In this document: one piece after another, positions 41,251 to 49,846 of the stretch
Layout: every line of letters begins with the position of its first letter
Position numbering within the stretch: position 1 is the stretch's first letter
DNA from: an uncultured Bacteroidales bacterium
Lineage (GTDB): Bacteria > Bacteroidota > Bacteroidia > Bacteroidales > F082
Assembly: GCA_947304185.1 (NCBI GenBank)
Contig: CAMZAM010000006.1
Coordinates: 25,095 to 89,094, forward strand
Direction: 5' to 3'
DNA length: 64,000 nucleotides
Program-made: the position numbers and the translations under genes
Notes under the pieces: generated by a model
The model's database searches: none
What the model saw: only the letters and a program-made list of their open reading frames with translations
What the model was told of the DNA's origin: nothing

Positions 41251-42495
41251 ATGTCACAAGAACAGCTGATTTCACAAGCAGTTTTATCGAATGGAATAAA
41301 GATAATTCACCGGCATCGCGCCGGTGAATTATCGCATTTAGCCTTGATGGTGAATGCTGGGATGCGCGACGAGAAAGAAGACGAGAACGGTCTGGCACAT
41401 TTCATCGAACACCTTGTGTTTAAAGGCACAAAGCGACGTAAGGCCTATCATATCCTGAGCTGTCTCGAGAACGTTGGCGGCGAACTCAACGCGTTTACTA
41501 CCAAAGAAGAGACATGCATCCACGCGTCGTTCCTCAAGGAACATATCGACAAGGCCATGGATCTCTTCGCCGACGTCATCTTCAACAGCACCTTCCCCGA
41601 AAACGAGATGGAGAAGGAGAAAGAGGTGATCCTCGATGAGATAAACTCCTACCGTGACACCCCTGCCGATGAGATATTCGATGAGTTTGAAAACCTGATA
41701 TACCGCGGCCATCAGCTAGGACGTAACATACTGGGAACCATCGACTTGGTCGAGAACTACACTCGCAACGACATCGTGAAGTTCCGCAACCAACACTATG
41801 CCCCCGACCGTATGGTGCTTGCATGTATTGGCAACATCTCATTTGAGGCTTTTATGAAGCTGGCCAACAAGTATTTTGCTGATTATCAAGGCAATGCACT
41901 GCCGTTTGAACGTGTGCCATTCATCGAAAACAAGCCCGCAAAACGTGTTGAAGTGCGTCAAAACCATCTCACACATGTCATCATGGGCGGATTGGCATAC
42001 AAATACACCGATGAACGTAAGCTGAAGCTTATTTTGTTGAATAACATCCTTGGCGGACCTGGCATGAACACACGTCTGAACCTCAACATACGCGAGAAAT
42101 ACGGATTTGCCTACACTATCGAGTCGCAATACAATGCCTATTCCGACACAGGCAACTACACTATTTATATGGGTGTTGACCCACACTCGCAGGATAGGTC
42201 TATCGAGTTGGTTTACAAGGAGTTAAATAAGCTTATGACGCAACGACTTGGCACCTTGCAGCTCTCCAATGCCAAGAAACAACTCATCGGACAGGTGGCG
42301 TTGAGCAACGAGTCGGGGATGAACGACCTGTTGAGCATGGTAAGAGCGGGTTTCTTCGAGGAACATATCGAGACGCTGCCTGAGACTATCGCCAAACTGG
42401 AGAAAATCACAGCAAGCGATTTGCTCGAAATCGCCAACGACATCTACAATAAAGATAAAGTTAACCTTTTGATTTTCAAGAGTCAGGACGACTAA
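41251..42495 (+). CDS. M16-family zinc peptidase
   Basis: A 414-residue protein of the processing-peptidase/insulinase family. The inverted zinc motif HxxEH is '[14 protein letters not shown]' at about residues 50-55, with the downstream glutamate in '[19 protein letters not shown]'. The second half ('[20 protein letters not shown]') is the inactive structural domain. No signal peptide is seen, so it is probably cytosolic, cutting small peptides. It converges with lptB and shares the CTAA stop tetranucleotide. Confidence 0.92.
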   Translation: MSQEQLISQAVLSNGIKIIHRHRAGELSHLALMVNAGMRDEKEDENGLAHFIEHLVFKGTKRRKAYHILSCLENVGGELNAFTTKEETCIHASFLKEHIDKAMDLFADVIFNSTFPENEMEKEKEVILDEINSYRDTPADEIFDEFENLIYRGHQLGRNILGTIDLVENYTRNDIVKFRNQHYAPDRMVLACIGNISFEAFMKLANKYFADYQGNALPFERVPFIENKPAKRVEVRQNHLTHVIMGGLAYKYTDERKLKLILLNNILGGPGMNTRLNLNIREKYGFAYTIESQYNAYSDTGNYTIYMGVDPHSQDRSIELVYKELNKLMTQRLGTLQLSNAKKQLIGQVALSNESGMNDLLSMVRAGFFEEHIETLPETIAKLEKITASDLLEIANDIYNKDKVNLLIFKSQDD

Positions 42496-43229
42496 AACTC
42501 TTTCTTTCTGAGTTCGAAGTTTGATCCGAGATAATGGCTGCGCACCACTGGGTCGCTCGCCAGTTCTTCAGGTGTGCCCGATTTGAGCAGTTGACCTTCA
42601 AATACCAAGTAGGCGCGGTCGGTGATCGACAGTGTCTCGTTGGCGTTGTGGTCGGTGATCAGGACACCGATGTTTTTCGTCTTCAGTTTTGCCACAACAC
42701 GCTGGATATCTTCCACCGCAATAGGGTCGACGCCGGCGAAAGGCTCGTCGAGGAGGATGAACTTAGGGTCGATGGCGAGGGCCCGGGCTATCTCACAACG
42801 ACGGCGCTCACCGCCCGACAGCTGTATGCCCTTGCTTTTTCTGATATGTTGCAGACCGAACTCGTCGAGCAGCGACTCGAGCTTCGCCTTGCGTTGCTCA
42901 TTGGTCATGTCTTTTTTAAACTGCATCACCGAGTAGATGTTGTCCTCTACCGACATCTGGCGGAACACTGAGGCTTCCTGTGCGAGGTAGCCGATGCCGA
43001 GCTGAGCGCGTTTATACATCGGGAACTTCGTAATCTCATCATTATCAAGGTATACGTGACCCGAGAAAGGCTTTATGAGACCCACTATCATATAGAAAGT
43101 GGTGGTCTTGCCAGCGCCGTTAGGACCGAGCAAGCCGACGATCTCACCTTGGTTGACCTCGATGCTCACGCCCTTCACCACGGTGCGCTGCTTGTATTTC
43201 TTGATTAAAGTATCGGTTCTGAGTAACAT
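42492..43229 (-). CDS. lptB: LPS export ABC transporter ATPase
   Basis: A 245-residue ATPase that powers extraction of LPS from the inner membrane with LptFG. Walker A '[17 protein letters not shown]', Q-loop '[18 protein letters not shown]', signature '[15 protein letters not shown]', Walker B '[20 protein letters not shown]' and switch His in '[12 protein letters not shown]' all match LptB. Its start abuts the stop of kdsD, and both serve LPS, so this is a functional operon. Confidence 0.95.
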   Translation of the reverse strand: MLLRTDTLIKKYKQRTVVKGVSIEVNQGEIVGLLGPNGAGKTTTFYMIVGLIKPFSGHVYLDNDEITKFPMYKRAQLGIGYLAQEASVFRQMSVEDNIYSVMQFKKDMTNEQRKAKLESLLDEFGLQHIRKSKGIQLSGGERRRCEIARALAIDPKFILLDEPFAGVDPIAVEDIQRVVAKLKTKNIGVLITDHNANETLSITDRAYLVFEGQLLKSGTPEELASDPVVRSHYLGSNFELRKKEF

Positions 43230-44185
43230 TATATTATTCCTTCCTTGATGATATCGTGAATATGAATCATGCCCACGTACTTACCGTTTTCCATCACCGG
43301 AAGCACTGATATCTCCTTGCTCTGCATGATGTTGAGTGCGTCGGCGACGTGTGCCGATTTCTCAATGGTGGTAGGGCTCTTCGTCATGATCTCGTTGACT
43401 TTCACCGCCTCGATGTTAGGATGTTTCATCAGCATGCGTCTGAGGTCGCCGTCGGTGACGATGCCTACGAGCTTGCCGTTGTCTATCACGGCGGCGGCAC
43501 CGAGCATCTTCTGTGAGATCTCTATGATGGCCTGGGTCATGATGTCGCTTGGGCTGACTTGCGGGACTCCGTTCTTGATGCACACGTCGCCGACGGTGAG
43601 GTAGAGACGTTTGCCGAGAGCTCCGCCTGGATGGAACTTCGCGAAGTCTTCCGATGTGAAGCCACGCATCTTAAGCAAAGCTACCGCGATGGCATCGCCC
43701 ATCACGAGCTGAGCCGTGGTGCTGCTGGTAGGAGCGAGATTGTTAGGACAGGCCTCACGAGGCACTGTGGTGTCTAAAACGAAGTCGGCCTGACTCGCCA
43801 GATATGAAGTCTTGTTGCCCACGATGGCAACGAGTTTGTTTTTCCTGATCTTAATCAGCGGTATCAACACCTTGATTTCCGGAGTCTCGCCGCTCTTTGA
43901 GACGATGACGACCACATCGTCGTCACGAATGATGCCAAGGTCACCATGGATGGCGTCGGCAGCATGCATAAACACCGCCGTAGTGCCGGTAGAGTTAAGC
44001 GTGGCGACGATTTTTTGCGCTATGTTTGCACTTTTTCCTATGCCGGAAACGATGACGTTGCCTTTCGAATTATAGATTAATTCGACCACTTTTTCGAAAT
44101 CATCGGTGAGAAGTGACTTCAATCCTAATATCGAATTTGCTTCATTATCAATGACTTGCAGTGCAATTTCGCGTATTTTTTCCAT
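43229..44185 (-). CDS. kdsD: Arabinose-5-phosphate isomerase (KpsF/GutQ family)
   Basis: A 318-residue enzyme that converts ribulose-5-P to arabinose-5-P, the first step to Kdo. A SIS domain (about 30-165: '[24 protein letters not shown]', '[17 protein letters not shown]', '[19 protein letters not shown]') is followed by two CBS domains (about 205-318) with '[16 protein letters not shown]'. It is in an operon with lptB; waaA at 38.4 kb uses the pathway product. A promoter box lies about 70 bases upstream. Confidence 0.94.
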   Translation of the reverse strand: MEKIREIALQVIDNEANSILGLKSLLTDDFEKVVELIYNSKGNVIVSGIGKSANIAQKIVATLNSTGTTAVFMHAADAIHGDLGIIRDDDVVVIVSKSGETPEIKVLIPLIKIRKNKLVAIVGNKTSYLASQADFVLDTTVPREACPNNLAPTSSTTAQLVMGDAIAVALLKMRGFTSEDFAKFHPGGALGKRLYLTVGDVCIKNGVPQVSPSDIMTQAIIEISQKMLGAAAVIDNGKLVGIVTDGDLRRMLMKHPNIEAVKVNEIMTKSPTTIEKSAHVADALNIMQSKEISVLPVMENGKYVGMIHIHDIIKEGII

Positions 44186-44234
44186 CTGTGAAAAATTTTT
44201 TAATTTTTTCTTGCTTTGTTAAAATTAAAAGTTA

Positions 44235-44242
44235 TAACTTTG
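44235..44242 (+). promoter_or_regulatory. -7 box (TAACTTTG) for recQ
   Basis: TAACTTTG 47 bases before the recQ start. It overlaps the upstream region of the divergent kdsD promoter; transcripts from the two boxes would cross by about 20 bases. Confidence 0.6.
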
Positions 44243-44256
44243 TAAAAATAACGATG

Positions 44257-44264
44257 CAAAGATA
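44257..44264 (-). promoter_or_regulatory. -7 box (TATCTTTG) for kdsD-lptB
   Basis: CAAAGATA on the plus strand, about 70 bases upstream of kdsD and downstream of the recQ box, so the divergent promoters are interleaved. Confidence 0.55.
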
Positions 44265-44289
44265 AGGATATTTTTTAAATGCATTAACT

Positions 44290-46494
44290 ATGGCAAAAAT
44301 TGATGAAAAAAGTTTACATGATTTACTGAAGAATGTCTTCGGCTTCGACCAGTTCAAAGGCAATCAGAAGGCCATCATCAAGAGCATCCTCGCGGGAAAC
44401 AACACCTTCGTGCTGATGCCGACGGGTGGCGGTAAATCATTGTGCTACCAGTTGCCGGCCTTGATGAGCGAAGGCACGACGATAGTGGTTTCACCTCTTA
44501 TTGCCTTGATGAAGAATCAGGTCGACATGATCCGTAACTTCGGCGCTGACACGGGCATCGCCCATGTGATGAACTCGTCGCTGTCGAAAGCCGAGCTGCT
44601 GCAGGTGAGGGAAGACCTTGTTAGTAAGAAGACCAAGCTTCTCTATGTTGCTCCTGAGTCGCTGACAAAAGAGGAGACATTGGAGTTTTTGCGCGGCCTC
44701 GATATCGCTTTCTTTGCCATCGATGAGGCACACTGCATCTCCGAATGGGGTCACGACTTCCGTCCGGAATACCGCCGTCTGCGTCCTATCATCAACGCCA
44801 TCAACCCGAAGCTGCCGATTATCGCTCTGACAGCCACGGCGACGGTGAAGGTGCAGCAGGACATCATGAAAAACCTCGAAATACAAGATGCCAAGATCTT
44901 CAAATCGTCGTTCGACCGCCCGAACCTTTATTACGAGGTAAGGCCGAAGACGAAAGATGTAGTTAAAGACATCATTAAATATATCAAAGCCAACCCAGGG
45001 AAATCGGGTATCGTCTACACCCTGAGCCGTAAGAAAGTGGAGGAACTCGCTGAGACTCTGCAAGTTAACGGAATTAAGGCTTTGCCATACCATGCCGGCT
45101 TGGACAGCCAGACGCGTAAGGAAAACCAGGATAAGTTCCTAATGGAAGAAGTCGACGTCATAGTGGCTACCATCGCCTTCGGTATGGGTATCGACAAGCC
45201 CGACATCCGTTTCGTGATTCACCACGACATCCCGAAGAGTCTCGAAGGCTATTATCAGGAGACAGGTCGTGCAGGTCGTGACGGCGGCGAAGGAAACTGC
45301 ATAGCTTTCTACGACTACGAGGATATCCATAAACTTGAGAAGTTTAACAAAGGTAAGAACGTCGCTGAACAGGAGATAGCACGTGAGCTCTTGAATGAGA
45401 CCGTGACATACGCCGAGTCGCCGGTGTGCCGTCATAAGCTGTTGCTGCACTACTTCGGCGAGGAATACGACAAGGAAAATTGCGGCGCATGCGATAACTG
45501 CTTGAATCCTAAAGTGCGTTTCGACGGTCAGGAAGATATAAAACTCGTCATCGAGGCAGTGCTTGCCACTAAGCAGCTGTTTAAGACCAAGCATATCTCC
45601 GAACTCCTTGCAGGTAAAGAGACTGGCGACATCAAGACGGCGAAGCACGACACCAACGAATACTTCGCTGCTGGTGATGATCACGATGAGAAATATTGGA
45701 CCTCTATAATCCGTCAAGCTTTGGTTAACAAATTGTTAGTCAAGGATATAGATAACTACGGAATCCTTAAGGTGCCGAAAGAAGGCAAGGATTTTGTCAA
45801 GAAACCTTACCCGGTGATGGTGGCGATGGACCACGACTACGACAAGGGTGACGATGACGATTTCGATGAGGAAAGAGTGGCACTTTCGAAGGACTCAGGT
45901 ACCGATAAGACACTCTTCTCGATGCTTAAAGACCTTCGTAAGACCATAGCGAAGAAGAAAAACCTGCCGCCATTTGTCATCTTCCAGGATCCTTCGTTGG
46001 AGGATATGGCCATCCAGTATCCTATCACGATGGAAGAGCTGACGCAGATAGCAGGCGTTGGTGCAGGAAAGGCACAGAAGTTCGGACAGCCGTTCATTGA
46101 CCTTATCAAAGATTATGTCGAAGAGAACGAGATAACTCGTCCGAACGACATGGTGGTGAAGTCGGTGGTTAACAAATCGGCTTTGAAAATCAGCATCATA
46201 CAGAATATCGACAAGGAGATTCCACTTGAAGACATAGCTTATTCTAAGAATCTTGAATTTGACGAGCTTCTTACCGAGATAGAGAGCATCGTGGCGAGTG
46301 GCACACATCTCGACATCAGCTATTACACCCGCGATAACATCGACCAGTATCATCAGGAGGATATAATTCAGTATTTCAAAGAGGCGGAGTCCGATGATCT
46401 GGAGACCGCCATGAAGACCCTCGGAGAAAACGAATACGAAGAGGAAGAGGTGCGACTGATGAGGATACAATTCCTTTCGGAGGTTGGAAACTAA
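44290..46494 (+). CDS. recQ: ATP-dependent DNA helicase RecQ
   Basis: A 734-residue 3'-5' helicase. Walker A 'MPTGGGKSLCYQLPAL' near 42-57, DEAH box and aromatic loop 'IDEAHCISEWGHDFRPEYR' near 144, motif VI 'YYQETGRAGRDG', the RQC zinc site with cysteines in 'CRHKLLLHYFGE' and 'NCGACDNCLNP', and an HRDC domain (about 565-640). A further C-terminal extension of ~90 acidic residues follows HRDC; this and the total length (E. coli ~610) are typical of Bacteroidota RecQ. The stop overlaps the DUF4296 start. Confidence 0.95.
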   Translation: MAKIDEKSLHDLLKNVFGFDQFKGNQKAIIKSILAGNNTFVLMPTGGGKSLCYQLPALMSEGTTIVVSPLIALMKNQVDMIRNFGADTGIAHVMNSSLSKAELLQVREDLVSKKTKLLYVAPESLTKEETLEFLRGLDIAFFAIDEAHCISEWGHDFRPEYRRLRPIINAINPKLPIIALTATATVKVQQDIMKNLEIQDAKIFKSSFDRPNLYYEVRPKTKDVVKDIIKYIKANPGKSGIVYTLSRKKVEELAETLQVNGIKALPYHAGLDSQTRKENQDKFLMEEVDVIVATIAFGMGIDKPDIRFVIHHDIPKSLEGYYQETGRAGRDGGEGNCIAFYDYEDIHKLEKFNKGKNVAEQEIARELLNETVTYAESPVCRHKLLLHYFGEEYDKENCGACDNCLNPKVRFDGQEDIKLVIEAVLATKQLFKTKHISELLAGKETGDIKTAKHDTNEYFAAGDDHDEKYWTSIIRQALVNKLLVKDIDNYGILKVPKEGKDFVKKPYPVMVAMDHDYDKGDDDDFDEERVALSKDSGTDKTLFSMLKDLRKTIAKKKNLPPFVIFQDPSLEDMAIQYPITMEELTQIAGVGAGKAQKFGQPFIDLIKDYVEENEITRPNDMVVKSVVNKSALKISIIQNIDKEIPLEDIAYSKNLEFDELLTEIESIVASGTHLDISYYTRDNIDQYHQEDIIQYFKEAESDDLETAMKTLGENEYEEEEVRLMRIQFLSEVGN

Positions 46495-46832
46495 TGAAAA
46501 AGTCATTGCTTTTATTGTTTGTCGTCGTTCTTTTCTTCAGCTGCAGCAGCGAAAAGAAGAAACAGGCTCCTACTGTGTTTCTTAGCGAGACTGAGATGGT
46601 CGACGTCATCACCGACGTTCAGATTATGGAAGCGGCGATAGGATACAAGAAAAGTTTAAATCAGCCGACGGAATACCTCAAAACCATTGGTTACGACACC
46701 GTTTTCTCACATTACGGCATCACCGATTCGATTTTTAAGGCGAATATGGTTTATTATTATGACGTTGAGCCTCTGACACTTATAAGGATTTACGACTCAG
46801 TGGAGGCACGTTTGGGGCGGATGAAGAACTAA
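46494..46832 (+). CDS. DUF4296 lipoprotein
   Basis: A 112-residue lipoprotein: signal peptide, lipobox 'LFFSC', then a helical DUF4296 domain ('LSETEMVDVITDVQIMEAA', 'VFSHYGITDSIFKANMVYY'). Function unknown; the family is confined to Bacteroidota and found beside unrelated housekeeping genes. It overlaps recQ by one base at the start (ATGA-type) and shares a CTAA stop with the convergent uvrC. Confidence 0.85.
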   Translation: MKKSLLLLFVVVLFFSCSSEKKKQAPTVFLSETEMVDVITDVQIMEAAIGYKKSLNQPTEYLKTIGYDTVFSHYGITDSIFKANMVYYYDVEPLTLIRIYDSVEARLGRMKN

Positions 46833-48598
46833 TGGAAATGTTCGAAGACGATTTTAGCCTTGGCTGGGCCAATAATCTTGCTAAGTTGTTGTAAATCAGC
46901 AGATTTGATATTTTTAACAGATTTCAGTTCAAGAAGCAGTTTCTCGGCTGTGGTCTTTCCTATGCCTTTGATCTCGCTGAGTTCGGAGTGCACAAATCCT
47001 TTCTCGAATTGTTTGCGGTGGAACGAGATGGCGAAACGGTGTACCTCTTCCTGAATCTGTGAGAGCAGGTGGAAGGCGCTGGAGTTAGGTTTCAGCTGCA
47101 CTATACGTGGCGGGAAACCGAACAAAAGCTCGTTGGTGCGGTGCCGGTCATCTTTGGCGAGACCTGCGATAGGTATCTCGATATGCAGTTCATCCTCAAT
47201 GACTTGTCGCACGACCTCCATCTGACCCTTGCCGCCGTCGGTGATGAGGAGGCTTGGCAGCTCTTTGCCTTCCTCGAGTAGACGCGAATACCGGCGCCGC
47301 ACCACCTCGCGCATCGAGGCGTAGTCATCGGAGCCTTCAGCGGTCTTGATGTTGAAATGGCGATATCCCGACTTGTTAGGCTTGCCGTTGACAAACTGCA
47401 CCATGCCTGCCACAGCATAGTCACCTTGGAAGTTGGAGTTGTCGAAACACTCTATGATTGTTGGTGGTTTCGAGAGATGTAAGTCTTTCTGTAGCTCTGC
47501 CAAAACACGTTTAGAGTGACGCTCCGGGTCGACGAGTGAACGCAGTTTCTCGGTCTCGAAACGATATTGCTTGGCGTTGCGAGTGGAGAGGGCCAGAATC
47601 TCGAACTTCTCACCTTTTTTAGGGATGGTGAACTTGACGTTTTCAATCTCCATGTCGAGTTTCATCGGCACGATGATTTCCTTGACGGTGCTCTCAAAAC
47701 GCTGACGTAACTCGATGATTGCCAATGATAAAAGCTCTTCGGGAGTTTCTTCTAGACGGCGTTTCATCTCAATGGAGAACGACTGTATAATCGCGCCTTG
47801 GATGATGCGCATGTAATTGACGTAGAATGAGCTGTCGGCGTCATCGTAGGAGAACACCTCCATGTCGTGGAGGGTGTTGCTGCTCACGATGGAACGTGCA
47901 TGATAGTTTTCCAGAAGGTTGTATTTACGTTTTATCAGCTCCGCCTGCTCGAATTCAAGACGTGAGGCGTGGTCCATCATTTGCGTTTTAAGGTCCTTTA
48001 ACACTCCAGAGATGTTACCTTTTATGACTTCTTTAACATTGAAAATCATAGAGTTATAATCGTTCTCAGAGATGAGGTTGGCACACGGAGCCTTGCAGTT
48101 GCCGATATGATATTCGAGACATGGACGGTTGAGGAAATGTTTGCAGGTCCTCAATGGATAGACCTGTTTCAGGATGTCGAGTAGCGTCCTCGCTGTCATC
48201 ACTGAAGGGTAGGGGCCATAATAAAGCGAGCCGTCGTTGACCTTTTTTCTGGTAAGGAAAATTCGAGGGAAGCGCTCATTTTTAATGCAAATCCAAGGAT
48301 ACGTCTTGTCGTCCTTGAGCATGATATTGTAACGCGGCTTGTACTGCTTGATGAAGTTGTTTTCAAGCAGGAACGCTTCGGCTTCGCTGCCCACCACGGT
48401 GAAGCGGATGTCGGCGATTTTGCTGACGAGAAGACGTGTCTTCCCTGATTGTTCCTTGTTGAAATAACTAGATACTCTTCGTTTTAGGTTTTTTGCCTTG
48501 CCGACATAAATAATCTCGCCTGTATCGTCAAAATACTGGTAAACTCCCGGAGATGTCGGGATAGTCTTTAGTATCGAGGTTATTTTGTCAGATATCAT
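46829..48598 (-). CDS. uvrC: Excinuclease ABC subunit C
   Basis: A 589-residue nuclease making both incisions in nucleotide excision repair. GIY-YIG domain at the N-terminus ('SPGVYQYFDDTGEIIYVGKA'), UvrBC helix region with 'LEFEQAELIKRKYNLLENY', the RNase H-like second nuclease with 'ECFDNSNFQGDYAVAGMVQF' and 'LLITDGGKGQMEVV', and C-terminal HhH motifs ('IKGIGKTTAEKLLLEL'). Complete. With mfd and recQ it makes this window rich in DNA repair. Confidence 0.96.
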   Translation of the reverse strand: MISDKITSILKTIPTSPGVYQYFDDTGEIIYVGKAKNLKRRVSSYFNKEQSGKTRLLVSKIADIRFTVVGSEAEAFLLENNFIKQYKPRYNIMLKDDKTYPWICIKNERFPRIFLTRKKVNDGSLYYGPYPSVMTARTLLDILKQVYPLRTCKHFLNRPCLEYHIGNCKAPCANLISENDYNSMIFNVKEVIKGNISGVLKDLKTQMMDHASRLEFEQAELIKRKYNLLENYHARSIVSSNTLHDMEVFSYDDADSSFYVNYMRIIQGAIIQSFSIEMKRRLEETPEELLSLAIIELRQRFESTVKEIIVPMKLDMEIENVKFTIPKKGEKFEILALSTRNAKQYRFETEKLRSLVDPERHSKRVLAELQKDLHLSKPPTIIECFDNSNFQGDYAVAGMVQFVNGKPNKSGYRHFNIKTAEGSDDYASMREVVRRRYSRLLEEGKELPSLLITDGGKGQMEVVRQVIEDELHIEIPIAGLAKDDRHRTNELLFGFPPRIVQLKPNSSAFHLLSQIQEEVHRFAISFHRKQFEKGFVHSELSEIKGIGKTTAEKLLLELKSVKNIKSADLQQLSKIIGPAKAKIVFEHFH

Positions 48599-48650
48599 GG
48601 TTAAAAGTCTCTTTTAACTTTACTCTTTTAACCTTTAACTAAAAATGTTT
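48599..48650. repeat. GTTAAAAG/CTTTTAAC inverted repeats between thiL and uvrC
   Basis: The 40-base gap and adjoining bases consist of GTTAAAAG, CTTTTAAC, CTTTTAACC and TTTAACT words in opposite orientation. They are close relatives of those at 415-490. Confidence 0.6.
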
Positions 48651-49670
48651 GAATCCTTGAGCTTCAATCGGGACCTGATGATTGTCAGGTGTTATGAGGT
48701 TGGCTTGTCCTTCGTCGGCAGTCATATAGCCAATGATGCGGATGTCGTCAAGGTCTTTTACTTTTTCGTAGTCGCTTTGTGCTATGGTGAACAACAGCTC
48801 ATAGTCTTCGCCGCCGTTGAGTGCTGCGATGCTTGGCACAATGTTGAAGTCTTTCGCTGTCTGTATCGTCTTTTGGTTCATAGGGATACGGTCTTCGTAG
48901 ACCATGCATCCCACCTTCGACTCTTTGCAGAGATGCAGTACCTCTGATGCCAGGCCATCTGATATGTCGATCATCGAAGTCGGTTTCACCTTTATCTCCT
49001 TGAGTTTTTCGACAATGTCGCGACGAGCCTCAGGCTTCAGCTGACGTTCGAGGATATAATCATAACCGGCGAACTCAGGCTGCATATTAGGGTCGGCCAT
49101 GAATGCCGCTTTTTCTCTCTCGAGGATAAGGAGACCGGTGTAAGCTGCTCCAAGGTTTCCGCTCACGCAAAGCAGGTCGTTGGGTTTCGCACCGTTACGA
49201 TAGACTATATCTTCTTTCTTAGCCTTTCCGATGACCGTCACTGAGATGAAAAGTCCTGATTTTGAGGCAGTTGTATCGCCACCGACGAGATCCACGTGAT
49301 AGCGGTCGCAGGCCAGACGGATGCCGCGGTAGATCTCTTCAATCGCCTCGACAGAATATTTGCTGCTGATGCCGAGTCCCACAACGATCTGTGTCGGGGT
49401 GCCGTTCATCGCATAAATATCGGATAAGTTGACGACAGCGGCTTTATATCCGAGATGTTTCAGCGGACAATACGTCATGTCGAAGTGCACGCCTTCGCAA
49501 AGGATGTCGACGGAGATAAGTGTCTGCTCATCTTTATGGTCGATGACAGCTGCGTCGTCGCCGACGGCTTTCATCGTCGAATCGTTGTAAATCTTGACAT
49601 TCTTTACGAGCTTGTCGATGAGCGCGAACTCGCCGAGTTCAGAGAGATTAGTGATTGTTTCTTGTGCCAT
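48639..49670 (-). CDS. thiL: Thiamine-monophosphate kinase
   Basis: A 343-residue cytosolic kinase that makes thiamine diphosphate. The PurM-like fold is recognised from 'GDDAAVIDHKDEQTLISVDI', 'LGYKAAVVNLSDIYAMNGTP', 'GGDTTASKSGLFISVTVIG' and 'MIDISDGLASEVLHL'. The length is normal. It lies downstream of a tRNA gene on the same strand with a hairpin between them and no TPP riboswitch-like sequence in view. Confidence 0.94.
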   Translation of the reverse strand: MAQETITNLSELGEFALIDKLVKNVKIYNDSTMKAVGDDAAVIDHKDEQTLISVDILCEGVHFDMTYCPLKHLGYKAAVVNLSDIYAMNGTPTQIVVGLGISSKYSVEAIEEIYRGIRLACDRYHVDLVGGDTTASKSGLFISVTVIGKAKKEDIVYRNGAKPNDLLCVSGNLGAAYTGLLILEREKAAFMADPNMQPEFAGYDYILERQLKPEARRDIVEKLKEIKVKPTSMIDISDGLASEVLHLCKESKVGCMVYEDRIPMNQKTIQTAKDFNIVPSIAALNGGEDYELLFTIAQSDYEKVKDLDDIRIIGYMTADEGQANLITPDNHQVPIEAQGFKHF

Positions 49671-49675
49671 ATCAT

Positions 49676-49708
49676 TAAAATAAAAGTCCCAACTTTTCAG
49701 CCGGGACT
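49676..49708 (-). terminator. Terminator after the CAT-anticodon tRNA
   Basis: On the minus strand AGTCCC (complement of 49703-49708) pairs with GGGACT (complement of 49685-49690) and is followed by TTTTATTTTA. It sits 8 bases after the tRNA and 15 bases before the thiL start codon. Confidence 0.7.
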
Positions 49709-49716
49709 CGTTTTCG

Positions 49717-49790
49717 TGCTCCCACTAGGACTTGAACCTAGGACCAACTGATTATGAGTCAGCTACTCTAACCGACTGAGCTATAGGAGC
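49717..49790 (-). tRNA. tRNA with CAT anticodon (elongator Met or Ile2)
   Basis: A 74-base cloverleaf: acceptor GCTCCTA/TGGGAGC with one G-T pair, D stem GCTC/GAGT, anticodon stem GCTGA/TCAGT with loop CTCATAA, T stem CTAGG/CCTAG, discriminator A, no encoded CCA. Position 1:72 is paired and the anticodon stem lacks the GGG/CCC run, so it is not the initiator. Anticodon CAT may decode AUG, or AUA if C34 is lysidine-modified; I cannot separate these by eye. Confidence 0.93.
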
Positions 49791-49808
49791 TGGAAAAATT
49801 TCCGGCTG

Positions 49809-49816
49809 CAAAATTA
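49809..49816 (-). promoter_or_regulatory. -7 box (TAATTTTG) for the CAT tRNA
   Basis: CAAAATTA on the plus strand, 18 bases upstream of the tRNA 5' end. Confidence 0.65.
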
Positions 49817-49846
49817 CAAAAATTTTTGATTGCAGCAACAAAAACT

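Noticed and set aside
48639..49846. TPP riboswitch upstream of thiL
   Set aside because: The upstream region holds a tRNA and a simple terminator hairpin; no conserved TPP-aptamer sequence such as CTGAGA was seen.
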